Shown one piece after another: positions 49,427 through 59,965 of a DNA stretch of 64,000 bases (within the stretch, counting starts at the first letter, position 1; every line of letters starts with the position of its first letter). The stretch comes from Hymenobacter sp. CRA2 (GTDB lineage: Bacteria > Bacteroidota > Bacteroidia > Cytophagales > Hymenobacteraceae), in NCBI RefSeq assembly GCF_002007105.1, contig NZ_MVBC01000013.1, positions 62,001 through 126,000 of the forward strand. The letters are read 5' to 3'. A program made the translations under genes and the position numbers. The notes beneath the pieces were generated by a model that searched no databases, was not told where the DNA came from, and saw only the letters and a program-made list of their open reading frames with translations.

Positions 49427-50770
49427 ATGACTTTTCAATTCGTTTCGGGCCGCCTGCTCTTGGGCAGCGCCGCCCTGCTGGCGTCGGTACTGACGGCTTG
49501 TAACTCAGGTGGTGATAAAAATGCCACCGGCTCGGAAGGCGGCTCGGCTGCGGCTACCAACTCGGCCCTGACGGCCGGCACGTGGCGCGGGGTGCTGTCG
49601 GCGCAGGGGCAGGAAATACCGTTCCTCTTCGACGTGGCTACCGACGGCGGCAAGCCCACCGCGACCTTGCGCAACGGCGAGGAGCGGCTGAAGCTGGACG
49701 AAATAACCACGGCCGGCGACTCTACTACCATCCGCCTGGGCGTATTCGACGCGGCATTGGTGGTGCGGGCCGATGGGGCCGACAAGCTCAAAGGCGCCTG
49801 GGTGAAGTACGATGCGAAGGAGCCGTACCGGGTGGCGTTCAGCGCGACGAAGGGGGAAAATCAGTCCCTATTCCCTTCAAGCGAATCAGAGCGCAAGTTT
49901 ACGCCTGAAATTACCGGCATTTCCCAAGGGAAGAACTATGCCGTGCAGTTCACGGATGGGCAAGATTCGTATCAAGCCGTAGGGGTATTTAAGCACGATT
50001 CTGGTAGCCTTGATATAACCGGCACCTTCCTGACTAGCACAGGAGATTACCGATACCTAGCGGGGGAAATAGTAGAGCGGCAAGACGGACCTCACCTGAT
50101 GCTGTCCACCTTTGATGGTAGCCACGCCTTCCTGTTCGACGCTGTCGACGCTGGCGGAGGCTTTACCACTATGAAGGGTGACTTCTACAGTGGCAAATCG
50201 GGCCACGAAACCTGGACGGCCAAGCTGGACCCGAACGCCAAGCTGCCCGACGCTAACGCGCTGACCGGCATGAAGCCGGGGCAGAAGCGGCTGGACTTCA
50301 AGTTTCCGAACATCTTCGAGGGCGGCAGCATCTCCCCTACCGACCCCAAGTACAAGGGCAAGGTGGTGGTGGTGCAGATTCTGGGCTCGTGGTGCCCGAA
50401 TTGCATGGACGAGACGAACTTCCTGGCGCCCTGGTACGAGCAAAACAAGCAGCGCGGGGTGGAAATCATCGGCTTGGGCTTTGAGCGCACGCCCGATCAG
50501 AAGCTGGCCTCGCAGAAGCTGCTGAAGATGAAGCAGCGCATGAACATCGGCTACGACCTGGCCGTGGCGGGCATGGCCAATAAGGATTCGGCGAGTGCGG
50601 CGCTGCCGCAGCTGGCCAAGGTGCTGGCCTTCCCGACGACCATCTTCCTGGACAAGAAGGGCGAGGTGCGCAAGATTCACACGGGCTTCTCGGGGCCGGG
50701 CACGGGCAAGTACTACGAGCAGGAAACGGCGGAATTCGAGAAGACGGTGGCGCAGCTGCTGGCGGAGTAG
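49427..50770 (+). CDS. TlpA-like thioredoxin-fold lipoprotein
   Basis: A 447-residue lipoprotein with signal peptide and lipobox LTAC (Cys about residue 25, ahead of NSGGDKN). Residues about 45-285 are an all-beta domain of the kind fused to TlpA in Bacteroidota (GVLSAQGQEIPFLFDVATDG). The C-terminal thioredoxin domain (about 290-445) carries the redox motif WCPNC (Cys323, Cys326) in ILGSWCPNCMDETNFLAPWY and the cis-Pro region FPTTIFLDKKG. It probably reduces or isomerises disulphides in the periplasm or at the outer membrane. It is transcribed divergently from aconitase and ends at two hairpins. Confidence 0.9.
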   Translation: MTFQFVSGRLLLGSAALLASVLTACNSGGDKNATGSEGGSAAATNSALTAGTWRGVLSAQGQEIPFLFDVATDGGKPTATLRNGEERLKLDEITTAGDSTTIRLGVFDAALVVRADGADKLKGAWVKYDAKEPYRVAFSATKGENQSLFPSSESERKFTPEITGISQGKNYAVQFTDGQDSYQAVGVFKHDSGSLDITGTFLTSTGDYRYLAGEIVERQDGPHLMLSTFDGSHAFLFDAVDAGGGFTTMKGDFYSGKSGHETWTAKLDPNAKLPDANALTGMKPGQKRLDFKFPNIFEGGSISPTDPKYKGKVVVVQILGSWCPNCMDETNFLAPWYEQNKQRGVEIIGLGFERTPDQKLASQKLLKMKQRMNIGYDLAVAGMANKDSASAALPQLAKVLAFPTTIFLDKKGEVRKIHTGFSGPGTGKYYEQETAEFEKTVAQLLAE

Positions 50771-50796
50771 AGGCTTGGCGTGCGCCTCCCCCCCGG

Positions 50797-50821
50797 CCCC
50801 CTCTCCGAAAAGGAGAGGGGG
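50797..50821. repeat. Short GC-rich palindrome
   Basis: CCCCCTCTCC - GAAAA - GGAGAGGGGG, a perfect 10-base stem just after the TlpA-like gene. It is probably another small interspersed palindrome; no T-tract follows. Confidence 0.6.
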
Positions 50822-50852
50822 AGCCGGACGATTTGTGCTTCGGCCGGACGCC

Positions 50853-50885
50853 AAGGCCCGCTTTCTGACGAAAGCGGGCCTTTTT
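50853..50885 (+). terminator. Rho-independent terminator
   Basis: AAGGCCCGCTTT pairs with AAAGCGGGCCTT around a 6-base loop and is followed by a T-run, 83 bases after the TlpA-like gene. It also faces the acetyltransferase gene and may serve both. Confidence 0.85.
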
Positions 50886-50944
50886 GCTGCTAAGAATATG
50901 GGCGGCGAGGCGGTGGGAACGGGCGGCGAGGCGGTGGATGAGGT

Positions 50945-51508
50945 CTATTGGCCGCCGTGGGGGCGCTCCAGCAGCATAATTTCGTTGCCGTGGTAGGGCG
51001 AGCGGGCGAATTCGCGGTAGCCGAACTTGTGAGCCAGCCGCAGGGAGGCTTCGTTGTCGGGGGCGATGATGCAGGTGGTGCGGGGCACGGGCAGGTGCTC
51101 GTCGGCCCAGTGGAGGGCGGCTTGCACGGCCTGGCTGGCGTAGCCGCGGCCGTGTACGCGCGGGGCCAGCACCCAGCCGGCTTCGGGCGTGCCCTTGAGG
51201 GAGGGCGTCAGCTCGCGCTGGAAGTCGAAGAAGCCGGTGGTGCCGATGTAGCGCCCGGTGGCTTTTTCCTCGATGGACCAGCTGCCGTAGCCGAGCAGGC
51301 CCCAGAGACCTTGCTGCGCCAGGATGCGGCGCCACACGGTTTCCTCATCGTTGGGGTTGTTGCCGAGGTAGCGGTAAAAGGCGGGGTCCTGGTGCATGGC
51401 GGCGGCCTCGGGCAGGTCGTCGGGGCGGGGGCCGCGCAGGAGGAGGTCGGGCGTTTCGAGCACGGGCACGGCGGGCACGGGTGCGGCGAGAAGGCGGAAC
51501 AGCTGCAT
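50945..51508 (-). CDS. GNAT-family (RimJ/RimL-type) N-acetyltransferase
   Basis: From ATG 51508 the product is 187 residues. The frame begins earlier (51577), but MQLFRLLAAP is the natural start and the extra 23 residues have no family likeness. The GNAT core is LLLRGPRPDDLPEAAAMHQ, then IGTTGFFDFQR, with the acetyl-CoA-binding motif RVHGRGYASQAVQAALHWA (R/Q-x-x-G-x-G/A) and the late NEASLRLAHKFGYREF. Members acetylate ribosomal protein N-termini, antibiotics or small molecules; the substrate cannot be told here. Confidence 0.9.
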   Translation of the reverse strand: MQLFRLLAAPVPAVPVLETPDLLLRGPRPDDLPEAAAMHQDPAFYRYLGNNPNDEETVWRRILAQQGLWGLLGYGSWSIEEKATGRYIGTTGFFDFQRELTPSLKGTPEAGWVLAPRVHGRGYASQAVQAALHWADEHLPVPRTTCIIAPDNEASLRLAHKFGYREFARSPYHGNEIMLLERPHGGQ

Positions 51509-51619
51509 GGCGGCAAAGTAGCAAAAGGAGCCCGAGTGCGCACGGCTGGTAGCGGCTGGCCGTAGCGTGTCGCGCACGGCGCAGCGTTTCAGGGGGTTGA
51601 GGGCTGCTACCGCCCGGAT

Positions 51620-53095
51620 TTACCTGGCCGGGGTAGCTCCAAGTTTGGCGAGCCAATCCCGCGCATTCTGGTTTGCGGGGTTGAGGGCCAGCGAGTGGTG
51701 GTAGTTGGCAATGGCGGCTTTGGGGTTGCCGAGGAGCGCATAGGCTTCGGCCAGGCTGTCGTAGGTGTTCCAGCCGGCCGGGTACAGGCGTACGTTCAGC
51801 TTGAAGATTTCGAGGGCTTGCGGCAGGTTACCGGCTCTGGCCAGGGTATAACCCCAGTTGTTGACGTAGTCTTCGGCCAGAAACAGCTCAGGGTGCGTGC
51901 GCCGCACCTGCCGCACGGCCGCTGGCGCCTGCGCGTAGCCGCGCTGGTGCAGGGCCGCACGCAGGGCCGTCAGGGCGGCCGGCTCGCCGTACAGCGCTAC
52001 TAGTATCTGCTCCGAAAGCGTCTGCAGCGCGTCCTGCGTGGCCGGGTCTGATTCGTTGGCCAGCAGCACCAGGCCGGTGGCCTGATCGGGGTATAGGTCG
52101 CAGAAGCTGGCAAACCCGAACGTGCCACCGGAGTGGCGCAGGCGCCGCTTGCTGTCTACCGTTTTGCTCACGGTCCAGTTCAGGCCAATGGCCTGAGTGG
52201 TGGGCGTACCCCAGGCCGGCTGGTGGCTTAGGGCCACGGCTGCCTGCGTTTCGTCCAGCTGGTAGGCAACGTAGCGCAGCATATCGGCCGGACTGTAGCG
52301 CAGGGCACCGGCACTTAGCACGTCGGCCTCCGTGTAAGGGGGCATGGGCAGGCCGCGGTCGTTGTAGCCGCTGGCGGCCAGCGCCGTCGGCGCGGCGGTG
52401 CTGGGCTGCATAGCCAGGGGCTGTTCGAGCCTGGACTTTAGCAGCTGGGACAAGGGCTGCTGGTACACGCGCTCCAGGATGTAGCCCAGCAGCTTGGCCG
52501 CAACGTTGGAATGGCGGGGCTGCTGGCCGGGCTCCATCGGAAGTTTCACCAAGGCCAACTCGCGGAAGAATTGCTGCCGGGTGTAGGTAGCGGCCGTGCG
52601 CGCCAGCACCGGCACCAGCGAGTCGGCGGGCACCTCCTTGAAGGCTTCCGGCCCCGGAAAGTTATCCGGCAGGCCCGACGTGGTATTGGCTAGGTGGACG
52701 AGCTGAATGGGCTTGCCCTCGTAGGCCAGGTTGGGGTAGTCGCCGTCGAGGTACTGGCGAATGTCGTCGGTGAGGCGCACGCGCTTTTCCACCACGGCCT
52801 GTGCCAATAGGAGACTGGTGAACGTCTTGCTGATGGAGCCGATTTCGTAGACCGTCTGCGCTGTGGGCGTCTGCGGTTGGTCTTTGCGCGTCGAGCCGAA
52901 ATGGTAAAGGCGCGTCTGGCCGTGGCGGATGATGCCGACCGAGAGGCCCACGTGCCCCGGCGCCTGCACGAAGGCGGTGCCGAGCCGGCGGATAGCAGCA
53001 TCGGTGGCAGCTGCTTCCGGGCCGGACTGGGCCAGGACCAGGGACGGTATCAGCGCCAACAGGCTGGCAGCAAAAAGAACGAGTTTATCAGTCAT
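51620..53095 (-). CDS. Secreted serine hydrolase (class C beta-lactamase fold) with TPR-like tail
   Basis: From ATG 53095 the product is 491 residues (the longer frame uses a TTG). It has a signal peptide (LVLFAASLLALIPSLVLAQ). A beta-lactamase/transpeptidase-like domain (about 30-350) has the SxxK motif SISKTF and the third motif HSGG. The second motif, normally YxN, reads HSN in PRHSNVAAKLLGYILE, so the catalytic Tyr is replaced by His. The C-terminal 130 residues include TPR-like helices (NPKAAIANYHHSLALNPANQ). Family members are DD-peptidases, esterases or class C beta-lactamases. The His change makes activity uncertain, since such hydrolases often need the Tyr as base. Confidence 0.85.
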   Translation of the reverse strand: MTDKLVLFAASLLALIPSLVLAQSGPEAAATDAAIRRLGTAFVQAPGHVGLSVGIIRHGQTRLYHFGSTRKDQPQTPTAQTVYEIGSISKTFTSLLLAQAVVEKRVRLTDDIRQYLDGDYPNLAYEGKPIQLVHLANTTSGLPDNFPGPEAFKEVPADSLVPVLARTAATYTRQQFFRELALVKLPMEPGQQPRHSNVAAKLLGYILERVYQQPLSQLLKSRLEQPLAMQPSTAAPTALAASGYNDRGLPMPPYTEADVLSAGALRYSPADMLRYVAYQLDETQAAVALSHQPAWGTPTTQAIGLNWTVSKTVDSKRRLRHSGGTFGFASFCDLYPDQATGLVLLANESDPATQDALQTLSEQILVALYGEPAALTALRAALHQRGYAQAPAAVRQVRRTHPELFLAEDYVNNWGYTLARAGNLPQALEIFKLNVRLYPAGWNTYDSLAEAYALLGNPKAAIANYHHSLALNPANQNARDWLAKLGATPAR

Positions 53096-53426
53096 AAGGA
53101 GCAAATGAGCCTAGGCAGTGGGGGATTGTGCGGCGGGGAACTGAGCTTGCGCGAAAAGGTTACCGGCAGCGTTTGGCACTACCTCTTCGACAGGAAGTAT
53201 CAGCCGGCCGAATCACCCATTCAACTGGCGACGCAGCTGGTGCCCCCTGCGAACCAGCCGCCTCGGATAGCCGAGTAAACGCGGGGGTTCGTCGGTATTT
53301 CGGGGGCGATGCTAGAGAACCGGCCGCGGGTGCGGGCACTTCGGCACCGGGCTTGCAAAGAGACTGGCAAGGACGCAGCGTCCTGATTTCCAAAAGAGAA
53401 ACCACCCTCCCCAACCGTTTTCAGCC
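53096..53426. other. Gene-free divergent promoter region
   Basis: 331 bases between two divergently transcribed genes. No hairpin, repeat or credible small gene was found. An open frame on the plus strand (52877-53278) runs into the hydrolase gene and is an antisense artefact. Confidence 0.4.
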
Positions 53427-53924
53427 ATGAAAAAGCAACTCTTCAGCCTCGCTCTTATCCTCGGTCTTGCTGGCTCGTTTGCCGGTTCTTCCTTCGCCGC
53501 CGACTTTGGCAAAGACCACGACAAGGACCGCCGCGCGCTGCGCCAGGACCGCGACCGTGACGGCCGCCAGGACAAAGGCCGTAAGCAGGACCGCAAAGAC
53601 GACGCCCAGCGCCGGCAGCAGCGCCTCGACCGGATGGCCAAGGAGCTTGACCTGAGCAAGAAGCAGCAGGAAAAAGTAGCCAAGATCTTCCAGGATCAGC
53701 AGCAGCAAATGCAGGCCCTGCGCGGCCGCTCGCAGGGTGCCGACCGCGGCGCCCGCATGGCCGACGCCAAGCGCATCCGCGAGACCGGCGACAAGCAGCT
53801 GAAGGACGTGCTGTCGAAAAAGCAGTACGCGCAGTTTGAGGCCAAGCGCCAGGAACGCCTGAAGCAGATGCAGCAGCGCCACGGCCAGCACGACCAGCGC
53901 CGCGACTTCGGCCGCCGCAGCTAA
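53427..53924 (+). CDS. Secreted charged helical protein (Spy/CpxP-like layout)
   Basis: A 165-residue exported protein with a clear signal peptide (LFSLALILGLAGSFAGSSFA). Strongly charged Lys/Arg/Asp/Gln-rich helices follow, including LDRMAKELDLSKKQQEKVAKI and DAKRIRETGDKQLKDVLSKKQYAQFEAK. The pattern of LTP-like helix pairs resembles the Spy/CpxP group of periplasmic chaperones and the DUF4890 proteins of Bacteroidota. The exact LTPEQ motif is not present (LDLSKKQQ instead). Probably a periplasmic, perhaps metal- or stress-related protein. It ends at a strong terminator. Confidence 0.78.
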   Translation: MKKQLFSLALILGLAGSFAGSSFAADFGKDHDKDRRALRQDRDRDGRQDKGRKQDRKDDAQRRQQRLDRMAKELDLSKKQQEKVAKIFQDQQQQMQALRGRSQGADRGARMADAKRIRETGDKQLKDVLSKKQYAQFEAKRQERLKQMQQRHGQHDQRRDFGRRS

Positions 53925-53969
53925 GCTAGCCGCTGCCTGCTCCCTGGTTTGCCTGAATCAGGAGCAGCA

Positions 53970-54006
53970 AAAACCGCCCCGCCGCGTTTGTCGGCGGGGC
54001 GGTTTT
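53970..54006 (+). terminator. Rho-independent terminator
   Basis: A perfect 15-base stem (AAAACCGCCCCGCCG / CGGCGGGGCGGTTTT) with a 7-base loop follows the charged helical protein gene by 45 bases. Confidence 0.88.
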
Positions 54007-54084
54007 GTTATTCTGGCGCCGTCAGCGTAAAGTATTTCGCGTATCATCCCGATTACTTAAGTACGCCGCGCCTCCCTCCTGCCT

Positions 54085-55170
54085 ATGCCGCACCTCAACG
54101 CTTCTGCTGCCCGCTCGGCCCGTTTCTGGGCGGCCCGGCGCCACCTGCTTCAAACCATCGGCAGCGTGGGGGCGGTGTTTGTGGGCGTGCTGCTGGCCAT
54201 GGCGCTGCTGCTGTGGGTGCCGGGGCGGGCGCTGCTGCCGCTGGCCCTGGTGGGGTTGCCCATCGGGTGGGCACTGGGCGTGCTGGAGGCGGTGGTGTTT
54301 CCGGCGCTGGTGCAGCGGTTTTCGCTGCGGGTGGCCTCGCTGCTGAAGTTTCTGGGCCATTTTCCGCTGCTGGGCCTGCTGTACGGCGGCTTTGAGCTGG
54401 TGGCGCAGCGGCTGAACCTGCCCCAGCTCTGGACGGTGCCCGCCGGCCAAACGCCCAGCCTGGTGCTGCACGTGCTGCGGGTGGCTATCATTTACCAGCT
54501 GGCTGTGTTCATAGCCTCGCTGATGCGGCAGCTGCTGCAGCGTATGAGCGGGCGTCGGCTGCGGGAGCTGCTGCAAGGGCGCTACCAGCAGCCCGAGGCC
54601 GAGGACCGCCTTTTTCTGTTCGTCGACCTGAAAGACTCGACCCGGCTGGCCGAGGCCCTGGGCAACGAGCGGTACAGCCGCTTCGTGCGCGACTTTTTCC
54701 GCGACGTGAGCCCGGCCATCACCGCCAGCCGCGGCGAGGTGTACCAGTACGTGGGCGACGAAGTGGTGGTGACGTGGCTTTCCGGCGTGGGGCTGCGCTA
54801 CGCCAACTGCCTGCACTGCTTCTTTGAGATGCAGCGGCTGATAGAAGAGCGGCGCGCCTACTACCAGCGCGAGTACGACGCCGTGCCCACCTTCAAGGCC
54901 GGGGCGCACGGCGGCCTGGTTACCACGGTACTGGTGGGCACCGCGCACCGCGAGCTGGTGCACCACGGCGACGTGCTCAACACCACGGCCCGCATTCAGG
55001 CACAATGCAACGCGCTGGGCAGCCGGTTTCTGATTTCGGCCGCGCTGCGCGAGCAGCTGGGGCTGCAGCCCGAGTTTCACTTTACGCCCCTGGGCGGCCA
55101 CAACCTGCGCGGCAAAATCGGCAGCACCGAGCTGCTGGACGTGCAGGAATACCTTCCGATTCTGGCATGA
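54085..55170 (+). CDS. Membrane class III adenylate/guanylate cyclase
   Basis: A 361-residue protein with four N-terminal membrane helices (about 28-145, for example AVFVGVLLAMALLLWVPG and LPLALVGLPIGWALGVLEAVVF). A cytoplasmic class III nucleotide cyclase domain follows (about 170-350). The two metal-binding Asp residues are present in FLFVDLKDSTRLAE and YVGDEVVVTW. The transition-state Asn and Arg lie in LNTTARIQAQCN. It would make cAMP (or cGMP) from ATP/GTP. The next gene starts within its stop (ATGA overlap), so the cyclase is translationally coupled to a metallo-beta-lactamase-fold protein. Confidence 0.92.
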   Translation: MPHLNASAARSARFWAARRHLLQTIGSVGAVFVGVLLAMALLLWVPGRALLPLALVGLPIGWALGVLEAVVFPALVQRFSLRVASLLKFLGHFPLLGLLYGGFELVAQRLNLPQLWTVPAGQTPSLVLHVLRVAIIYQLAVFIASLMRQLLQRMSGRRLRELLQGRYQQPEAEDRLFLFVDLKDSTRLAEALGNERYSRFVRDFFRDVSPAITASRGEVYQYVGDEVVVTWLSGVGLRYANCLHCFFEMQRLIEERRAYYQREYDAVPTFKAGAHGGLVTTVLVGTAHRELVHHGDVLNTTARIQAQCNALGSRFLISAALREQLGLQPEFHFTPLGGHNLRGKIGSTELLDVQEYLPILA

Positions 55171-56294
55171 GAAAACCTTTCAAAACCGCCGGCCGCTGGG
55201 TGCTGAGCCTGCTGATTTTGCTGCTGCTGGCCGGCGTGGCCTTTGCCAACCTCAGCCCCGAGCTGGGCGGCAAGCCCACCAAGGCCCAGCGCGCGGCCTA
55301 CGCCAAATCGGGCCACTACCGGGACGGGGAGTTTCAGAACCTGGTGCCCACCGAGGTAATGACCGGCGGCAGCACCATGGGCCTGTTGTGGCGCTTTTTG
55401 TTTACGAAGACGCCGCACGAGCGGCCCGCCGCGCCGCTGCCCACCCAGCCGCTGGACTCGGCGCGCATCCGGCAAAAAACCGCCGCAACGCTGCGCGTGA
55501 CGTGGTTTGGCCACTCGGCCAGCCTGGTGGAAATAGCCGGCCACAACGTGCTGCTCGACCCGATGCTGAGCGTAGACATGGGCCCGATTTCGTGGGTGAC
55601 GCCCAAGCGCTACAACCCGCAGCTGGCCATCAGCCCCCAGCAGCTGCCGCGCATTGCGGCCGTGCTCATCTCGCACGACCACTACGACCACCTCGACTAC
55701 AAAACCATCCGTGAGCTACGCGACAAAGTCGACAACTTCTACGTGCCGCTGGGCGTGGGCGCGCACCTGCTGCTATGGGGCGTGGCCCCGACCAAGGTGC
55801 ACGAGCTGGATTGGAACGACTCCGTGCGGCTGCCAGGCCTGACCATCGTCAGCCAGCCCGCGCGGCACTTTTCGGGCCGGGGTCTGACCAACCGCAACTC
55901 CACCTCGTGGTCGTCGTGGGTGCTGAAGGCGGATAACGGGCGGCGCGTGTTCTACAGCGGCGACGGGGGCTACGGGCCGCACTTCGCCGCCATCGGCCGC
56001 AAGCACGGCCCCTTCGATCTGGCCCTGATGGAGTGCGGGCAATATGACCAGAACTGGAGCCAGATCCACATGATGCCCGAGCAGAGCGTGCAGGCCGCCC
56101 TCGATGTGCGCGCCCGCGTGTACCAGCCGGTGCATTGGGGGGCTTTCACCGAAGCCCACCACGCCTGGAACGAGCCCGTGACGCGCGCTGCCGCCGAAGC
56201 TGCACGGCGGCAGCTGTCCATCGCCACGCCCGAGCTGGGCCAGCCCATAACCGTGGGCGTCGGCCCGCTGCCGCAAACGCGCTGGTGGCAGTGA
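55167..56294 (+). CDS. Metallo-beta-lactamase-fold hydrolase (UlaG/NAPE-PLD-like)
   Basis: From ATG 55167 the product is 375 residues, with an N-terminal membrane helix (about 10-27, WVLSLLILLLLAGVAFA) that could be a signal anchor. The MBL domain (about 100-340) begins VTWFGHSASLVEIAGHNVLLDPML, then the metal site ISHDHYDHLD (H-x-H-x-D-H), PARHFSGRGL, and SGDGGYGPHFAAIGR. It resembles the UlaG/NAPE-PLD type rather than beta-lactamases. Substrate not known; phosphodiester or lactone cleavage is plausible. The 4-base overlap with the cyclase gene suggests a shared function. Confidence 0.88.
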   Translation: MRKPFKTAGRWVLSLLILLLLAGVAFANLSPELGGKPTKAQRAAYAKSGHYRDGEFQNLVPTEVMTGGSTMGLLWRFLFTKTPHERPAAPLPTQPLDSARIRQKTAATLRVTWFGHSASLVEIAGHNVLLDPMLSVDMGPISWVTPKRYNPQLAISPQQLPRIAAVLISHDHYDHLDYKTIRELRDKVDNFYVPLGVGAHLLLWGVAPTKVHELDWNDSVRLPGLTIVSQPARHFSGRGLTNRNSTSWSSWVLKADNGRRVFYSGDGGYGPHFAAIGRKHGPFDLALMECGQYDQNWSQIHMMPEQSVQAALDVRARVYQPVHWGAFTEAHHAWNEPVTRAAAEAARRQLSIATPELGQPITVGVGPLPQTRWWQ

Positions 56295-56402
56295 TTAGGT
56301 GGCTATGGCAGCTCCCGCGAAGCAAGGCTATTATACCGAGCCCTGTGCTGAACCAGGACAATGCGAGTTAATCAGATTGCGAGGCCAGCACTAAGGTTAA
56401 GG

Positions 56403-56534
56403 CTAGTTCCCCTCCTCAGCTGAGGAGGGGCTAGGGGTGGTTGACCTTGACGTTTAGCCGTCATCTAACTCTAGACTTTTAGCTCTAATCTTTCAACCAC
56501 CCCCAGCCCCTCCTCATCTGAGGAGGGGAGCTAG
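56403..56534. repeat. MITE-like palindromic element, copy 2
   Basis: 132 bases bounded by CTAG at both ends. The terminal inverted repeats have the same CCCCTCCTCAGCTGAGGAGG core and GGGGTGGTTG flank as copy 1 at 4594-4760; only the middle differs. It lies between the MBL-fold gene and the convergent hybrid kinase gene. Confidence 0.8.
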
Positions 56535-56577
56535 TTTTTAGCTCCGCTGGGCTTGGCTTCTCTGGCTCACTAGCTTT

Positions 56578-58494
<1,917 letters not shown>

Positions 58495-58594
58495 CGGAGC
58501 GAAAGGTAAGTAGGGCCTGATTGTCCGCAGGGTGCGGCCCGTGGACTAAGGCCGCCAAAGTTCGGGCATTCGAGGCAAATGATATTATATCACA

Positions 58595-59953
58595 CTATTG
58601 CCTTTCCGCTGCTACTAGTGGCGCCTCGGCGCCTACCTGCGGCAACAGCAGAATAAACGAGGTACCCAGGCCGGGAATAGAGTTAACCTCTATTTCGATC
58701 TGGTGCGCGTCGGCAATGGTCTTGACGATGGACAAGCCCAGCCCGAATGAATCGGCGTCGGCCGCGGCGCCCTTGTGGAACCGCTCGAACAGGTGCGGCA
58801 GCTGCCCCTTTGGGATGCCCTGGCCGGTGTCGCGCACTTCCAGGGCGTAGCGACCGGTGCCCGGCTGCCGCCCCCCGATGAGGTAGATGTGCCCGTCGGG
58901 GCGGTTGTACTTGATGGCGTTGTTGACGAGGTTGAAGAGCAGGGTGAACAGCAGCCCGCGGTTGGCCTGCGGCAGCAGGTAATCCTCGGCCACTTGCGGG
59001 TGCAGGCTCAGCGTACGTACCAGCAGCCGGTCCTGGATTTCCTCGCTGACTTCTTCCACCAGCTGCCGCACCGAGACGGTGTCGTCGCGCTCGAACTGGT
59101 CGTTTTCCACCTTGGAGATGAGCAGCAGGGACTTGATGACGCCCCGCAGCCGGTGCAGGGTGCGCTGGGACTCCATGATCTTGACCAGGTTTTCGTCCGA
59201 CAGCGTCTCGTCGGTGAGCATGTTGTCGAAGCGGTACTGCAGCACCGCCAGGGGCGTGAGCAGCTCGTGGGACGTGTCGGCAATGAACTTGCGCTCCTTT
59301 TGAAACGAGGCGCGGATGGTGGTCATCATTTCGCGGATACTCTCGTCGAGGTAGCGAAAGTCGTCGGTGCTGGTGCGAATGGGGGCCAGGTTGAAGGCGG
59401 CCGGGTGGCGCACATTGCGCAGGCGCTGGCGGATAATGGTGCCCAGCGGCTCGAGCAGGTAGCGAAAAAAAGCCACGTCGGCCAGGGAGGTGAGTAGGCC
59501 TACCACGAGCAGCAAGACCAGCGCGTACTGACGGAAGTTGCGCTCCGTTTCGCCGATGGAGCCGGTACTGCGCCCGATTTCGAGCAGGTAGTGCCGCCCG
59601 CCCTGCGCAAAGGAGTAGCTCAGCACCCGGTATTCCACGATTTCGTCCTCCACCGCCCGCTTCGAGTCCTCGATAACGTTGATGTTGGGGCCGGGCGGAA
59701 TTTCTTCCAGCGAGATAAACTCTTCCTTGAGCAGGTTGTAGCTGCCGTAGGAAGTCTGCCCCTCGGTGAGCAGCGCCCCAATGCCCTGCCGGTAAATCAG
59801 GCGCAGCACCTTGTCCTTTTTCTGGGCCAGGCGCTGGTCGGTGGTGAGCAGGGCCACGCGGCTCATCACCAGCGGCAGCACGCCCACCAGCAGCACCAGC
59901 AGCAGCAGGCGCGAGACGGCGTTGTAGAGCGAGAACTTGGTTCCGAGCTTCAT
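58595..59953 (-). CDS. Two-helix sensor histidine kinase (OmpR-type pair)
   Basis: A 452-residue inner-membrane kinase. Membrane helices are at about 15-30 (LLLLVLLVGVLPLVM) and 162-180 (LVLLLVVGLLTSLADVAFF). The periplasmic sensor part lies between (about 40-160). HisKA has His229 in ADTSHELLTPLAV. An ATPase domain ends the protein, with NLVNNAIKYN, DTGQGI and SFGLGLSIVKTI. The response regulator gene ends 12 bases before its start on the same strand, so the pair is an operon, regulator first. Sensor ligand unknown. Confidence 0.93.
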   Translation of the reverse strand: MKLGTKFSLYNAVSRLLLLVLLVGVLPLVMSRVALLTTDQRLAQKKDKVLRLIYRQGIGALLTEGQTSYGSYNLLKEEFISLEEIPPGPNINVIEDSKRAVEDEIVEYRVLSYSFAQGGRHYLLEIGRSTGSIGETERNFRQYALVLLLVVGLLTSLADVAFFRYLLEPLGTIIRQRLRNVRHPAAFNLAPIRTSTDDFRYLDESIREMMTTIRASFQKERKFIADTSHELLTPLAVLQYRFDNMLTDETLSDENLVKIMESQRTLHRLRGVIKSLLLISKVENDQFERDDTVSVRQLVEEVSEEIQDRLLVRTLSLHPQVAEDYLLPQANRGLLFTLLFNLVNNAIKYNRPDGHIYLIGGRQPGTGRYALEVRDTGQGIPKGQLPHLFERFHKGAAADADSFGLGLSIVKTIADAHQIEIEVNSIPGLGTSFILLLPQVGAEAPLVAAERQ

Positions 59954-59965
59954 CCCAGCGGGCGG

